From: DASUPK01 sp963782345
Lineage (GTDB): Bacteria; Actinomycetota; Thermoleophilia; Solirubrobacterales; 70-9
Assembly: GCA_963782345.1 (NCBI GenBank)
Contig: CAWAJF010000001.1
Span: 1 to 64,000, forward strand
DNA: 64,000 bases
Direction of reading: 5' to 3'
The position numbers were made by a program, and so were the translations under genes. Positions 16,887 through 25,683 of the stretch are shown here, in pieces. Below the pieces are notes generated by a model. It did not search any database. It was not told the origin of the DNA and was given only the letters and a program-made list of their open reading frames with translations. How positions within the stretch are numbered: the first letter of the stretch is position 1; each line of letters starts with the position of its first letter.

Positions 16887-17665
16887 GCAGGGCGTTCGGA
16901 GTGACGGCCGGGTTGGACCCGGAGATCGCGAGCCCGCTCGCGGACCGCTGCCAGGAGCTCGGCTACCACTCGATCTGGTCGAACGACCACCCGGGCGCCA
17001 AGGGCCTCGAGACCCTCGCCGCATACGCGAAGGGGGCGGACCGGATCGATCTCGGCGTCGCCGTCATCGCCCTCGACCGCCAGTCGCCCGAGGAGATCGC
17101 CTCGGACATCGAGCGGCTCGACATCGACACGGACCGCCTCTGGCTCGGACTCGGCGCGGGCTTCACCGATAAGCCCCTGACCACGATGCGCGAGGCCCTC
17201 CCGGGTCTGCGCGAGGTGCTGCCCGGCATCCGCCTGGTGCTGGCCGCGATGGGCCCGAGGATGTGCGCGTTCGCCGGAGCGGAGTGGGACGGCGTCTTCT
17301 TCAACTGGATCACTCCCGAGTTCGCCGCGGAGGCCCGCGAATGGGTCGAGCAGGGCGCTCGCGACGCCGGCCGGGAGCCGCCCACGGTCTTCGGCTACGT
17401 GCGAACCGCGGTCGGCACGGACGCGGAGGATCGGCTCGCCAAGGACGAGTCCTTCTACCGGGACATGCATCAGGGGTATCGCAGGCACTTCGACCGGCAG
17501 GGAGCGCCGGAGGGCACGGTCGGCGTCGCCGCCGAGAACGCTGGCGTGGCGCAGGAGGAGCTCTCCCGCTACCGCGCCCTCGACGTCCCCGTGGTCAGGG
17601 CGCTCGCCAGCGCGACGCTCGAGAACATGACCGCGCTGGCCGAGGCTGCGGCTCCCGGGGTCTAG
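16883..17665 (+). CDS. LLM-class (F420-dependent type) oxidoreductase
   Basis: The 260-residue TIM-barrel protein follows the bacterial luciferase-like pattern. It starts GVTAGLDPEIASPLADRCQELGYHSIWSND and has DRIDLGVAVIALDRQSPEEIA and LWLGLGAGF. The family uses F420 or FMN, and in actinobacteria mostly F420. It is shorter than typical members (about 300-340), lacking part of the insertion region. Translational coupling to the methyltransferase gene by ATGA suggests one operon. The substrate is unknown. Confidence 0.8.
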   Translation: MSRAFGVTAGLDPEIASPLADRCQELGYHSIWSNDHPGAKGLETLAAYAKGADRIDLGVAVIALDRQSPEEIASDIERLDIDTDRLWLGLGAGFTDKPLTTMREALPGLREVLPGIRLVLAAMGPRMCAFAGAEWDGVFFNWITPEFAAEAREWVEQGARDAGREPPTVFGYVRTAVGTDAEDRLAKDESFYRDMHQGYRRHFDRQGAPEGTVGVAAENAGVAQEELSRYRALDVPVVRALASATLENMTALAEAAAPGV

Positions 17666-17685
17666 CGCGCAGCGGGCGCTAGGCG

Positions 17686-17874
17686 CTAGGCCCCGGGCTC
17701 CGGCTCGGCGTCCTCGTCGACCGGGACCACCTCCGACGCGCAGGTCGTGCAGAGCACGAGCCCGCTCGGCGGGCCATCGGTGAGGGCGGTCTCCTTCTCG
17801 GCATCGGTGAGCTTCGCGCCGCAGTTCTGGCACCGGTCGGGGAGCTGCTCGATCGTCCGTTCCTCAAGTTCCAT
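17686..17874 (-). CDS. Small zinc-ribbon protein
   Basis: The 62-residue protein has two CxxC pairs (RCQNCGAKLT and LCTTCASEV) separated by about 23 residues, a typical zinc ribbon, and an acidic C-terminus (DEDAEPEPGA). A TACCCT hexamer 6 nt before the ATG supports a leaderless transcript and this start. The function is unknown. It follows the UDG-like gene on the same strand but has its own promoter. Confidence 0.75.
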   Translation of the reverse strand: MELEERTIEQLPDRCQNCGAKLTDAEKETALTDGPPSGLVLCTTCASEVVPVDEDAEPEPGA

Positions 17875-17880
17875 GGGATG

Positions 17881-17886
17881 AGGGTA
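17881..17886 (-). promoter_or_regulatory. -10 hexamer of the zinc-ribbon gene
   Basis: TACCCT on the minus strand ends exactly 6 nt before the ATG at 17874. Confidence 0.5.
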
Positions 17887-17894
17887 TCCCGCGG

Positions 17895-18554
17895 TTAATA
17901 CGGCGGCAAACGGTCGTACCAGTCACCGAGCACCCTGAACGCCGACCAGAAGCGCTGCTTCGCGTCCTCGGTGTCGAGCGAATCGTCGATGTCCGGGACG
18001 TAGAGCGCGTCCGTCGTCGGGGTGAGCCGCTGGACCTCGCCCTCGATCGGCTCGATCCGATCGGAGAGTGGCAGCTCCAGGTCGTTGAGCGTGTCGAGTG
18101 CCTCGTCTCCCATCACCACGACGATCCGGGGCTGCACGATCGCGATCTCCTCGGCGACGCGCGTGACGCAGCCTTCCGAGGCGTGGGTGGGATCGGTCAG
18201 CGGGCATTTCACGCAGAGCGTCCCGAAGACCACGATCGGGTCGATCGCGAGCCGCTTGAAGCTCTTCATCAGCGCGTTGCCGGCTCTCCCGTAGAACGCG
18301 ACGCCCTCCTCGATCTCCGAGGGGGTCGCGGAGCGCTTCAGCATCAGGATGTCCGCCTGGGGGTGCCCCGAGCCCTGGACCGGCATCACGTTCCCCCGGG
18401 GGCAGTCCTGGCAGGAGGCGAGCTCCCGGCCCAGGTCGTTCAGCTCCCGGATCGCGCGCTCGAGGTACTTCTCGCGGATCTCGTCGTCGGTTATGGATGA
18501 CACGGCCCCATGCCTCTTCTTCGGGCCGGGCTCGGCCCCTTGCGGGTGCATCAA
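17895..18554 (-). CDS. Uracil-DNA glycosylase superfamily protein, degenerate
   Basis: The 219-residue protein aligns by eye with family 4/5 uracil-DNA glycosylases. It has an N-terminal CQDCPRGN like the iron-sulfur Cys pair, YGRAGNALMKSF, GTLCVKCPLTDPTHASEGC and VVVMGDEAL. The catalytic motif GExPG is replaced by LKRSATPSE and no HPS motif is seen near the C-terminus. It may therefore bind rather than cut DNA, or act on another substrate. It overlaps the GT-PHP gene by 4 bases (18551-18554) and is probably co-transcribed with the inositol-lipid cluster upstream of it. Confidence 0.65.
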   Translation of the reverse strand: MMHPQGAEPGPKKRHGAVSSITDDEIREKYLERAIRELNDLGRELASCQDCPRGNVMPVQGSGHPQADILMLKRSATPSEIEEGVAFYGRAGNALMKSFKRLAIDPIVVFGTLCVKCPLTDPTHASEGCVTRVAEEIAIVQPRIVVVMGDEALDTLNDLELPLSDRIEPIEGEVQRLTPTTDALYVPDIDDSLDTEDAKQRFWSAFRVLGDWYDRLPPY

Positions 18555-20482
18555 CTCTTGCTCGCGGTGCGACGGCGCGACCGGGACTTACGGCCATCGC
18601 GCTCCGCCAGCGACTTGCCTCCCCGGCCGCCGCTGGTCTGCAGGAACTTGAGCGCCTGGACGTAGACGAGGTTCTTGTGCTTGCGGACGATGTCCGCCTC
18701 CCGCATCGACTCGAGGAACTCCTGGGGTCCATCGAAGTCCCTCAGGCGGATCTTGACGCTGCCCAGGCCCTGCGCGACGTGGCTGTCGGAGCCGGCTCCC
18801 GGGACGATCGAGTACTTCCGCGCGAATCGCACCGCCTCCTCGTTGAACGCCGAGAAGGCGACCCGCGGGTTGAATACCTCGAGGATGTCGATCTCGTCGA
18901 CGATCTCCAGGAGGTGCTCGTAGTCGGGCACGGAGTGCAGGCGGTCGAAGGGATGCGGGACGTAGACGAGCCCGCCCTGGCGCCTGATCTCGGCGATCGT
19001 CTCGGCCATCGACATGCCGCGGTCGATCCGCTCGCTCAGGAACAGCCCGATCACCTCGCCCTCGTGCGCGGTCTTCACCTCCTCCGCGACGATCACCTTG
19101 ATTCCCCCGATCCGGTTCGCGATCTCCCTGGCCTCCAGGGCCCCCGAGATCTCGTTGTGGTCGGTGATCGCGATTGCACCCAGGCCTCGCTCCTTGGCGG
19201 TCTCGAGCAGCAGCTCGGCCGGGGTGGCGCAGTCCGGCGAGTGGTCTGTGTGCATGTGCAGGTCGACGTGGATGTAGTCCTGGTCCTGGAGCCGCCGCCG
19301 AATCGCCGGGTTCCCCTCCGGGTCATGCCGCCTGTCCGCCAGGCGCTGGTAGACGGCCTCGAGGTGGTCGGTCACCTCGACCCAGGGGCGGGCCTCGCCG
19401 CAGTCCCGCGCCGACGCGCGAAGCCGCTCACGCAGAGGCTCGTCCCGGCTGAGCCGCTCGAGCTGGGCCGCGAGGGTGATCACGTCGCCGAGCGGGAAGA
19501 GCAGCCCGCGCTCTCCCTCGCCCACCAGCTCGCGGTAGAGCTCCAGGTCGGAGACGACGGGCACGGCTCCGGATGCGAACGCCTTCCGAACCAGGCCGGG
19601 AGCGGCCCGAACGCCGCCGGACGCGAGGCAGGCGATGTCCGCGCCGGCGAGGAACTCGGCCGGCTCGCCGTCCCGGGGGCGCACCACTCGCAGCCTCTCG
19701 CGGAGACGCCGGCTGACCCGGGCGAGCGGGTCCGTCGGCCCGTCGAACCAGATCACACCCTCCCAGTCGAGATCGTCGGGAAGCTTGCGCAGTGCGCGCA
19801 GCAGCAGGCGCAGGGCGCCGCGCTCCTCCTCCGCGCAATGCACGATCCGGATCCGTCCGGCCACGGGCGGATCCAGTGCCGGCTCGGCGACGTCCGCTCC
19901 GGGCCGGATCAGCTCGTACTGGCCGGGGAAGAAGCGCTGGAGCAGCTCGCCGGTCGCATCGTTGCTCGCCGTTCGCTCGTCGATCCGGCCGAAGAAGACC
20001 TCCACGAGCATCCGCGCCACCTGCGTGGAGAGCACCCGCTCGACGGGCTCGTGGAAGGTGGCGACGTTGAGCGACTGCGAGTGCCGGAGTGCCGCCGACC
20101 CCGTGCTGGGGGCGAACGGCTCGTGCACGTGCACCAGATCGAGCGGCACGGCCCCGAGCAGCCGCTCCAGCGCACCGCTGATGTCTAGGGGGAGCGGCGC
20201 CGGACGTCGCCTCGGGCCGCTGGGCAGCGGAATGCTCTGTCCGATCGCCAGGACGCGCGGGTTCTCCCCCTTCAGCAGCGGGCCGGGGTTCTTCCCCGAC
20301 TCTCGGATCAGCCGCCGGCTGTCGCGGATCGCCGCCCGGGACTCCGACGGCGCGACGATCAGGACCCGGTGTCCCCGCGCGGCCAGCTCCTCGGAAGTCC
20401 GCCGGACGAACTCATTGATCTCGTGCCGAGAGCCCCAGGGGTGAGGGCTGACCTGGGCGATCGCGAGGGACTGGTCGGCCAC
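18551..20482 (-). CDS. Glycosyltransferase (GT4-like) fused to a PHP-domain phosphoesterase
   Basis: The 643-residue protein has two domains. Residues 1 to about 390 are a GT-B glycosyltransferase: the N-terminal Rossmann begins LAIAQVSPHPWGSRHEINEF, DLVHVHEPF follows, and the second lobe has FLAGADIACLAS and GAVPVVSDLELYRELV. Residues about 400-600 are a PHP domain with metal motifs HVDLHMHTDHS, AITDHNEISG, VPHPFD and GAGSDSH. GT4 enzymes mannosylate phosphatidylinositol or similar acceptors, and PHP domains hydrolyse phosphate esters. The cluster with ino1 and a CDP-alcohol phosphotransferase suggests work on an inositol lipid. A Lys/Arg/Ser-rich tail ends the protein. The GTG start is supported by TATGCT 6 nt upstream. 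Confidence 0.85.
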   Translation of the reverse strand: MADQSLAIAQVSPHPWGSRHEINEFVRRTSEELAARGHRVLIVAPSESRAAIRDSRRLIRESGKNPGPLLKGENPRVLAIGQSIPLPSGPRRRPAPLPLDISGALERLLGAVPLDLVHVHEPFAPSTGSAALRHSQSLNVATFHEPVERVLSTQVARMLVEVFFGRIDERTASNDATGELLQRFFPGQYELIRPGADVAEPALDPPVAGRIRIVHCAEEERGALRLLLRALRKLPDDLDWEGVIWFDGPTDPLARVSRRLRERLRVVRPRDGEPAEFLAGADIACLASGGVRAAPGLVRKAFASGAVPVVSDLELYRELVGEGERGLLFPLGDVITLAAQLERLSRDEPLRERLRASARDCGEARPWVEVTDHLEAVYQRLADRRHDPEGNPAIRRRLQDQDYIHVDLHMHTDHSPDCATPAELLLETAKERGLGAIAITDHNEISGALEAREIANRIGGIKVIVAEEVKTAHEGEVIGLFLSERIDRGMSMAETIAEIRRQGGLVYVPHPFDRLHSVPDYEHLLEIVDEIDILEVFNPRVAFSAFNEEAVRFARKYSIVPGAGSDSHVAQGLGSVKIRLRDFDGPQEFLESMREADIVRKHKNLVYVQALKFLQTSGGRGGKSLAERDGRKSRSRRRTASKS

Positions 20483-20488
20483 CGCCGC

Positions 20489-20494
20489 AGCATA
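20489..20494 (-). promoter_or_regulatory. -10 hexamer of the GT-PHP gene
   Basis: TATGCT on the minus strand ends 6 nt before the GTG at 20482, supporting this start and a leaderless mRNA separate from ino1. Confidence 0.45.
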
Positions 20495-20522
20495 GATAGC
20501 GGCAACCAACCGGGTGAAGCGG

Positions 20523-21719
20523 TTACTTGGCCTTCGCCTTGGCCTTCTTGCCCTTCTTCGCCTTCTTCTCCTTGGCATCGGGCAGACCGCGCTGCCGCGC
20601 GTACTTGGCGATGAACTCCTCGGTCTTCTCACGAGCCAGCGAGTCGGGGCGCTGGTTGTGCGGCGACTTCATCAGGTAGCTCGACGGGCCGTCCAGCTGG
20701 CCGGCAAGGCCGTTGTTCAGGGCCAGCTTCACGATCCGGACAGCATCGATGACGATGCCGGCGGAGTTCGGCGAGTCCCAGACCTCGAGCTTGAGCTCCA
20801 GGTTCAGCGGCACGTCGCCGAAGGACCTGCCCTCGACGCGGATGTGCGCCCACTTGCGGTCGGTCAGCCACGGCACGTAGTCCGAGGGGCCGATGTAGAC
20901 GTCCTCGGCGGGCAGCTCGTGATCCATGATCGAGGTGACGGCGTTGGTCTTCGAGATCTTCTTGGACTCCAGCCGCTCGCGCTCGAGCATGTTGTAGAAG
21001 TCCATGTTGCCGCCGACGTTGAGCTGGCTGGTGCGCTCCATGCGCACCCCGCGATCGGCGAACAGCCTCGCCAGCTGGCGGTGGACGATGGTCGCGCCCA
21101 CCTGGGACTTGATGTCGTCCCCGATGATCGGCAGGCCCGCCTCGGTGAAGCGCTTGTTCCAGTAGTCCTCGCGGGCGATGAAGACCGGGAGGCAGTTGAC
21201 GAAGCCGACGCCCGCGGCGAGCGCCTGCTCGACGTACCACTTGGTCGCCTGCTCGGAGCCGACCGGCAGGTAGCAGACGAGCACGTCCGTCTGGGTGTCC
21301 TGGAGGATCCCGACGATGTCGGCGGTCTGCCCCGGGGCCTTGGTGATCTTCTCCTTCAGGTACTTGCCGAGCCCGTCGTGGGTCATGCCGCGATGGACCT
21401 TGACCCCGAGGTTCGGGACATCCGAGAACTTGTAGGTGTTGTTCTGACCCGAGAAGATCGCCGCAGAGAGATCCTTCCCGACCTTCTCCTTGTCGATGTC
21501 GAACGCGGCGGTGAACTCGATGTCGCTGATGTGGTACCCGCCGAGGTCCACGTGCATCAGGCCGGGCACCTGCTCGGCCGAGTCCGCATCCTTGTAGTAC
21601 TCGACGCCCTGCACGAAAGAGCTCGCGCAGTTGCCGACACCGACTATCGCGACGCGAACCTTCTCGTCACGAGCGCCGTTGCGCCGGGCGCCGTTGGCTC
21701 TTCCATTCACGGTGCTCAT
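20523..21719 (-). CDS. ino1: Myo-inositol-1-phosphate synthase
   Basis: The 398-residue enzyme turns glucose-6-phosphate into 1L-myo-inositol-1-phosphate with NAD+. Visible motifs are the NAD-binding VRVAIVGVGNCASSFVQG, GQNNTYKF, the family block LNVGGNMDFYNML and ESKKISKTNAV with conserved catalytic lysines, and IGPSDYVPWL. It is of the short actinobacterial/archaeal type. The last 20 residues are almost only Lys and Ala, an unusual tail that may bind anionic surfaces. The ATG follows AGGAGG. It heads the inositol-lipid block together with the downstream GT-PHP gene and the phosphotransferase upstream. Confidence 0.95.
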   Translation of the reverse strand: MSTVNGRANGARRNGARDEKVRVAIVGVGNCASSFVQGVEYYKDADSAEQVPGLMHVDLGGYHISDIEFTAAFDIDKEKVGKDLSAAIFSGQNNTYKFSDVPNLGVKVHRGMTHDGLGKYLKEKITKAPGQTADIVGILQDTQTDVLVCYLPVGSEQATKWYVEQALAAGVGFVNCLPVFIAREDYWNKRFTEAGLPIIGDDIKSQVGATIVHRQLARLFADRGVRMERTSQLNVGGNMDFYNMLERERLESKKISKTNAVTSIMDHELPAEDVYIGPSDYVPWLTDRKWAHIRVEGRSFGDVPLNLELKLEVWDSPNSAGIVIDAVRIVKLALNNGLAGQLDGPSSYLMKSPHNQRPDSLAREKTEEFIAKYARQRGLPDAKEKKAKKGKKAKAKAK

Positions 21720-21783
21720 CTCTGGGGAATCCTCCTAGATAAGAAGTCTCAGGCTCTGAAACGACACTCATGCTGCCGCCTGG

Positions 21784-22416
21784 TTACACCTCGTCGGCTG
21801 GAAGCGCGTGCTCTGCGGGCGCCTGCTGCTCTTCCGCGCCGCGCTCGTAGAGCGCGTTCCTCACATGCCAAACGCGCTGAACCACGGTGAACGCGGTCAG
21901 CGCCGCCATAGCGTAGATCGCCGGGGCCAGAAGATCTGCATCGAATACTCCGGCGCCCTTCGCGAAGACGAGGCCGACCGAGAGTATGACTACTCGCACG
22001 GGGCGCGTCGCCAACCCGACCTTGCACTCGACTCCCAGCGCCTCCGCCCGTGCCCGGGTGTAGCTGACCATCAGGGAACCGAGCACGACGACCACGCACA
22101 TGGCCGCGGCGAACTCGTCGCCGCTGAGCGCGAACCGATAGGCCACGGCGGTCAGGACGATCCCCTCCTCGACCCTGTCGAGCGTGGAGTCGAGGAAGGC
22201 GCCGAAGAGGGTTCCCTTGCCGGACACGCGCGCATAGCGCCCGTCCAGGGTGTCCATGACCGAGCCGATGATGAAAGCGACGCCCCCGAGGAAGTAGAGG
22301 CCCTGCCAGATCAGGACCGCGGCCGCGAGATTGCCGACCAGGCCCACGAGGGAGATCGCGTTCGGTGTCAGACGCGACTCGATCAGGCGGTTCCGAACCG
22401 CCGCGGAGAACTCCAT
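21784..22416 (-). CDS. CDP-alcohol phosphatidyltransferase (phosphatidylinositol synthase-like)
   Basis: The 210-residue membrane protein contains the full CDP-alcohol phosphotransferase signature D(x)2DG(x)2AR(x)8G(x)3D(x)3D, seen as DTLDGRYARVSGKG...FLDSTLD (about residues 55-80), within five or six membrane helices. Enzymes of this type join CDP-diacylglycerol to inositol-1-phosphate or glycerol-3-phosphate. Proximity to ino1 argues for phosphatidylinositol phosphate synthesis (as in PgsA1 of mycobacteria), an inference from context. It abuts the PAP2 gene directly (start and stop adjacent). Confidence 0.88.
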   Translation of the reverse strand: MEFSAAVRNRLIESRLTPNAISLVGLVGNLAAAVLIWQGLYFLGGVAFIIGSVMDTLDGRYARVSGKGTLFGAFLDSTLDRVEEGIVLTAVAYRFALSGDEFAAAMCVVVVLGSLMVSYTRARAEALGVECKVGLATRPVRVVILSVGLVFAKGAGVFDADLLAPAIYAMAALTAFTVVQRVWHVRNALYERGAEEQQAPAEHALPADEV

Positions 22417-23229
22417 CTACGCGGGCGAGGCCTCCGGCTCGGGCTGCGGATCGAGCTCGCCGGCCGCTGTCCTCCGTCGCTGCGGGCCGAATGACCAGGC
22501 CGGGTTGACCCGGGCAAGCAGCATCGCGGCGCCCACCGCCACGCCCGCCGTGACCAGACCGAGCACCGCGTCGAGCCAGAAGTGGTTGCCGCTGGCCATC
22601 ACCACGAACGTCATCAGCAGCGGGTAGGCGAACAGAAGGCCGCGCAGCACGGGAGTTCGGACGAGCATCGCCAGCGACCAGGCCAGAATCACCGAGAGGC
22701 CGACGTGCATCGACGGGACCGCCGCGAACGGATTGAAGAGCGCATCGCCGGGATTCGAAAGCAGCGGGTTGTTGCCGGTGACCGAGCTTGAGGGATCGAG
22801 GCCCAGCTCGGGCAAGAAGCGCGGGGGCGCGGTGGGGAAGAGCGCGTAGACGATCACCGAGATCGCCATCGCGGCGAAGACGGCGTTACGGACGAAGCCG
22901 AAGCTCCCCCGATAGCGGAAATAGAGGATCGCCAGCATCAGGCAGCTGCCCTTGAAATGGAGGTTCGCGTAGCCCCAGCGCGCGACCTCAGCGGGCCACC
23001 CGGCGCCGATGGCCCAGTGCTGGACGCTGGGCTCGATCAGCAGGCCGAGGGAGCGCTCAGCGCTGACCAGGTCCCGGGCGTGGGAGAAGGAGATCCCCAT
23101 GCCCGCGGTGACCGCTCCCCGACCGTGTCGCCAGAGCCAGTACGCCGCGGCGAGCAGGAAGAGCTGCAGCAGGAGATCGAGCGGCCCCCGCGGGAGGAAC
23201 TTCCAGTTTCTGAGTCGGCTGACGCTCAC
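22417..23229 (-). CDS. PAP2-superfamily (AUR1/inositolphosphotransferase-like) membrane protein, copy 1
   Basis: The 270-residue protein has about six membrane helices. The PAP2 phosphatase catalytic motifs are in the AUR1-like form: VPSMHVGLS (second motif His) and ASGNHFWLDAVLG (third motif His and Asp). The region FPTAPPRFLPELG is characteristic of AUR1-like proteins. AUR1 transfers phosphoinositol from phosphatidylinositol to a lipid acceptor in fungi, and actinobacterial relatives occur with inositol lipid genes. A phosphatase role is the alternative. It overlaps the 23226 gene by 4 bases and abuts the phosphotransferase gene. Confidence 0.82.
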   Translation of the reverse strand: MSVSRLRNWKFLPRGPLDLLLQLFLLAAAYWLWRHGRGAVTAGMGISFSHARDLVSAERSLGLLIEPSVQHWAIGAGWPAEVARWGYANLHFKGSCLMLAILYFRYRGSFGFVRNAVFAAMAISVIVYALFPTAPPRFLPELGLDPSSSVTGNNPLLSNPGDALFNPFAAVPSMHVGLSVILAWSLAMLVRTPVLRGLLFAYPLLMTFVVMASGNHFWLDAVLGLVTAGVAVGAAMLLARVNPAWSFGPQRRRTAAGELDPQPEPEASPA

Positions 23230-24872
23230 GGGGTCCGGCCCATGTGCGCGATCCGAGCGGCGCGGCCCGCGGCGGAGGATTGGGCGGACCCGTACTGGAT
23301 CACCGGGTCCTGGTGACAGCGCGGTCCCGAGCTGACCGCCCTCCAGGGCGCGAAGTCGATGCCGACCCGGAAGCGTCCGGGGGTCGTGACGTCGACCATC
23401 GTGTAGCCGCCGGGGGCCTGCTCGACGCAGCCGCTTCCCTGCTCGATCGACCAGTACGGCGTCCAGTGGACGCGGACGAGCACCGTGCCCAGCGCACTCG
23501 CGTCAACCACGAAGCCCTGCGGGGTCAGCTTCACCATCTTTCCCCCGATCGCGAGCGGGGCGGGGTGGCGAACGGCGTAGACGGTCCACTTGTTGCTGTG
23601 GAAGACCTTCTCGAGATAGGAGGGCGGGCCGCGCTTGATCATCCGCTTCTCGCCCTGGGCCGCGTAGTCGAGCGCCGAGTGCGGGATCGCCACGTATCCG
23701 ACCCCGAGATCGTCGAGCCAGCTCCGGTACTGGCGCCCGGTGATCGGGGCCGATTGGTAGAAGAGCGGATTGAGCTTGCGGTCGAGCTGCCGCTCCCAGC
23801 CACGGGCTATGTAGAGGCCATGCGGGACGTAGGCCGACTCCCAGTGGTGGGCCTCAGGCAGCACCTCGACGCGCTGCGAGTCCCGGTGAGGCCGGCCGCG
23901 CAGGAAGTCGACGAGCGGCGCGTAGTAGCCGGCCTTCACCGATGGCTGGGCGCTCACCTGCTCGAGGTCTCTGACCACCGGCGACCACTGCCAGTAGATC
24001 AGCACCGGGATCAAGAGGACGAGAGCGAACCGCTGGCGGCGCCACAGCCCGAAGGCGAGAACCGGACCGAGGAGGAGCGATCCCATCCTGGTGGCGTTCC
24101 CTCCCATCGGGCTTTGGATCAGGAAGGCACCGGCGAGGGCCGCGCCGTAGGCGGCGACGCCGTAGCGAAGCAGACGCTCCTCCGGGGGCAGGGCGACGAA
24201 GACGGCGATCGCCACGAGGATCGCCGGCTCGAAGCTGGAGAAATCGAACGGCTCGGTCCCTCCTTCAGGGAAGGCGGCGGCGATCATGAGCGCCACGCCC
24301 ACGGTGACCATGGCCAGCTCCAGACCCTTGCGACTGCGCTCGGCAATCGCATACGCGACCACGCCGCAAGCCAGGAACAGAGCCGCGACGGGGCTCGCAA
24401 ACGGCGTCAGGGCCGCGAACCCGATAGCCAGGAAGCGGCGGCCGCGCTGTGCGGCAAGCACCGCGCACAGGGCGACGGCGACGCCGAGCGCGAATGTGAG
24501 CCGGCCGGTGAACAGACTGATCGCGGTCGCCGTCGCGAACCAGATGACGCCGAGCCGAGCGCGGTCGCCGAAACTGCGATACGCAATCGCGGAGAAGAGC
24601 AGGGCCGCGGCGATCGCCGCCAGCACACCCACCAGCCGTGGCCCGATCGCGGCGCTCAGGATCGGCAGGAGGACCCCGTAACCGGGTAGGTGGTGTCCGC
24701 CGAACCAGAAGTTGTCCCAGGTGACGAGCCCCTGGTTCGCGAAGAGGCCAGAGCGAAACACCTGCGCGGCGTGGTCCGCGCTGTCGGGCTGGATGATCAG
24801 GTACGCGGCGCCGAGGGCGGCGGCCACCAGCCCCGGCTCGCCGTAGCGGCGAAGCGCCTCCTGGGCGCTCAA
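23226..24872 (-). CDS. Polytopic membrane protein, probable glycosyltransferase-type
   Basis: The 548-residue protein has an N-terminal half of about 9-11 membrane helices and a C-terminal half that is extracytoplasmic. The early loop has HHLPGYGVLLP after WDNFWFGG, where GT-C mannosyltransferases carry an acidic motif, but no clear DD/DE pair is seen. I therefore call it a GT-C-like membrane protein only by topology and context. It begins with TTG overlapping the TGA of the preceding PAP2 gene and overlaps the next one, so the three are translationally coupled. Confidence 0.7.
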   Translation of the reverse strand: MSAQEALRRYGEPGLVAAALGAAYLIIQPDSADHAAQVFRSGLFANQGLVTWDNFWFGGHHLPGYGVLLPILSAAIGPRLVGVLAAIAAALLFSAIAYRSFGDRARLGVIWFATATAISLFTGRLTFALGVAVALCAVLAAQRGRRFLAIGFAALTPFASPVAALFLACGVVAYAIAERSRKGLELAMVTVGVALMIAAAFPEGGTEPFDFSSFEPAILVAIAVFVALPPEERLLRYGVAAYGAALAGAFLIQSPMGGNATRMGSLLLGPVLAFGLWRRQRFALVLLIPVLIYWQWSPVVRDLEQVSAQPSVKAGYYAPLVDFLRGRPHRDSQRVEVLPEAHHWESAYVPHGLYIARGWERQLDRKLNPLFYQSAPITGRQYRSWLDDLGVGYVAIPHSALDYAAQGEKRMIKRGPPSYLEKVFHSNKWTVYAVRHPAPLAIGGKMVKLTPQGFVVDASALGTVLVRVHWTPYWSIEQGSGCVEQAPGGYTMVDVTTPGRFRVGIDFAPWRAVSSGPRCHQDPVIQYGSAQSSAAGRAARIAHMGRTP

Positions 24873-25627
24873 GCCGTCGCTGGCCGCCAGGACCAGACGG
24901 CCGGCCGGACGCGGGCCAATACCTGCAGGGCGGTGACGGCTGAGAGCGCGGCGACGAGCAAGCCGAACGCGCCATCGACCCAGAAGTGGTTTGCGGTCAC
25001 GATCACGACCCAGAAGACGAGCACGGGGTAGGCGGCCCAGACGACCTTGGTGATCGCGTGCCTCGAGATCAACACGCCCGTGATACCGACCATCGTCGAG
25101 AAGGCGACGTGCATGCTGGGAATCGCCGCGTAGGGGTTGATGAACAGCTTCACGAGGCCGGAGTCGTGGTTGACCTGGGCGTAGTCGGTGATCGTGTCGG
25201 TGAACTCACTGAAGAGCCGGGGAGGCGCGGTCGGCAGCAGCGCGTATCCGATCACTGCCAGTCCCATAGCAACCATGAACATGTTCCGGACGAAGTAAAA
25301 ATTCTGGTTCCTGAAGAGATAGAGCCAGACCAGGAACGCGGACGTCACCACGAAGTGGCTGTTCATGTACATGTAGTTCGCGAAGTCGATGATCCAGCGG
25401 TGGGAGAGGAACACCTGCTGCAGGCCGGGCTCGAAGAAGGTGTGGAGGCTCTTCTCGAAGTCGATGACGTGCTGTCCGTTCGTGATCGCATGCTCCCGCT
25501 GGCCATCGGCGACACCGCGCACGGCCTCGTAGCAGAGCTCCGCGACCACGAACAGACTGAGCTGTCGAGCCGCGTCCCCATACCCCTGCGGTAGCCAATT
25601 GCCGATTTTGTCGATCAGGGCACGCAT
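24869..25627 (-). CDS. PAP2-superfamily (AUR1/inositolphosphotransferase-like) membrane protein, copy 2
   Basis: The 252-residue protein is a paralogue of the gene at 22417-23229 with the same architecture: LLPTAPPRLFSEF, IPSMHVAFSTMVG and VTANHFWVDGAFGLL. It begins with a soluble segment and the first helix LSLFVVAELCYEAV. It is the first gene of the block. Two AUR1-like proteins flanking a polytopic membrane protein suggest that they act on one lipid, for example phosphoinositol transfer and dephosphorylation. The TAGAAT hexamer 9 nt before the ATG is the probable -10 of this operon. Confidence 0.82.
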   Translation of the reverse strand: MRALIDKIGNWLPQGYGDAARQLSLFVVAELCYEAVRGVADGQREHAITNGQHVIDFEKSLHTFFEPGLQQVFLSHRWIIDFANYMYMNSHFVVTSAFLVWLYLFRNQNFYFVRNMFMVAMGLAVIGYALLPTAPPRLFSEFTDTITDYAQVNHDSGLVKLFINPYAAIPSMHVAFSTMVGITGVLISRHAITKVVWAAYPVLVFWVVIVTANHFWVDGAFGLLVAALSAVTALQVLARVRPAVWSWRPATA

Positions 25628-25636
25628 GACCGGAAG

Positions 25637-25642
25637 ATTCTA
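25637..25642 (-). promoter_or_regulatory. -10 hexamer of the inositol-lipid operon
   Basis: TAGAAT (minus strand) ends 9 nt before the ATG at 25627 of the first PAP2 gene. Confidence 0.45.
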
Positions 25643-25683
25643 GTGATCAGCGAGCGTCTGGTTACGCCCAGATAACACCTTCG

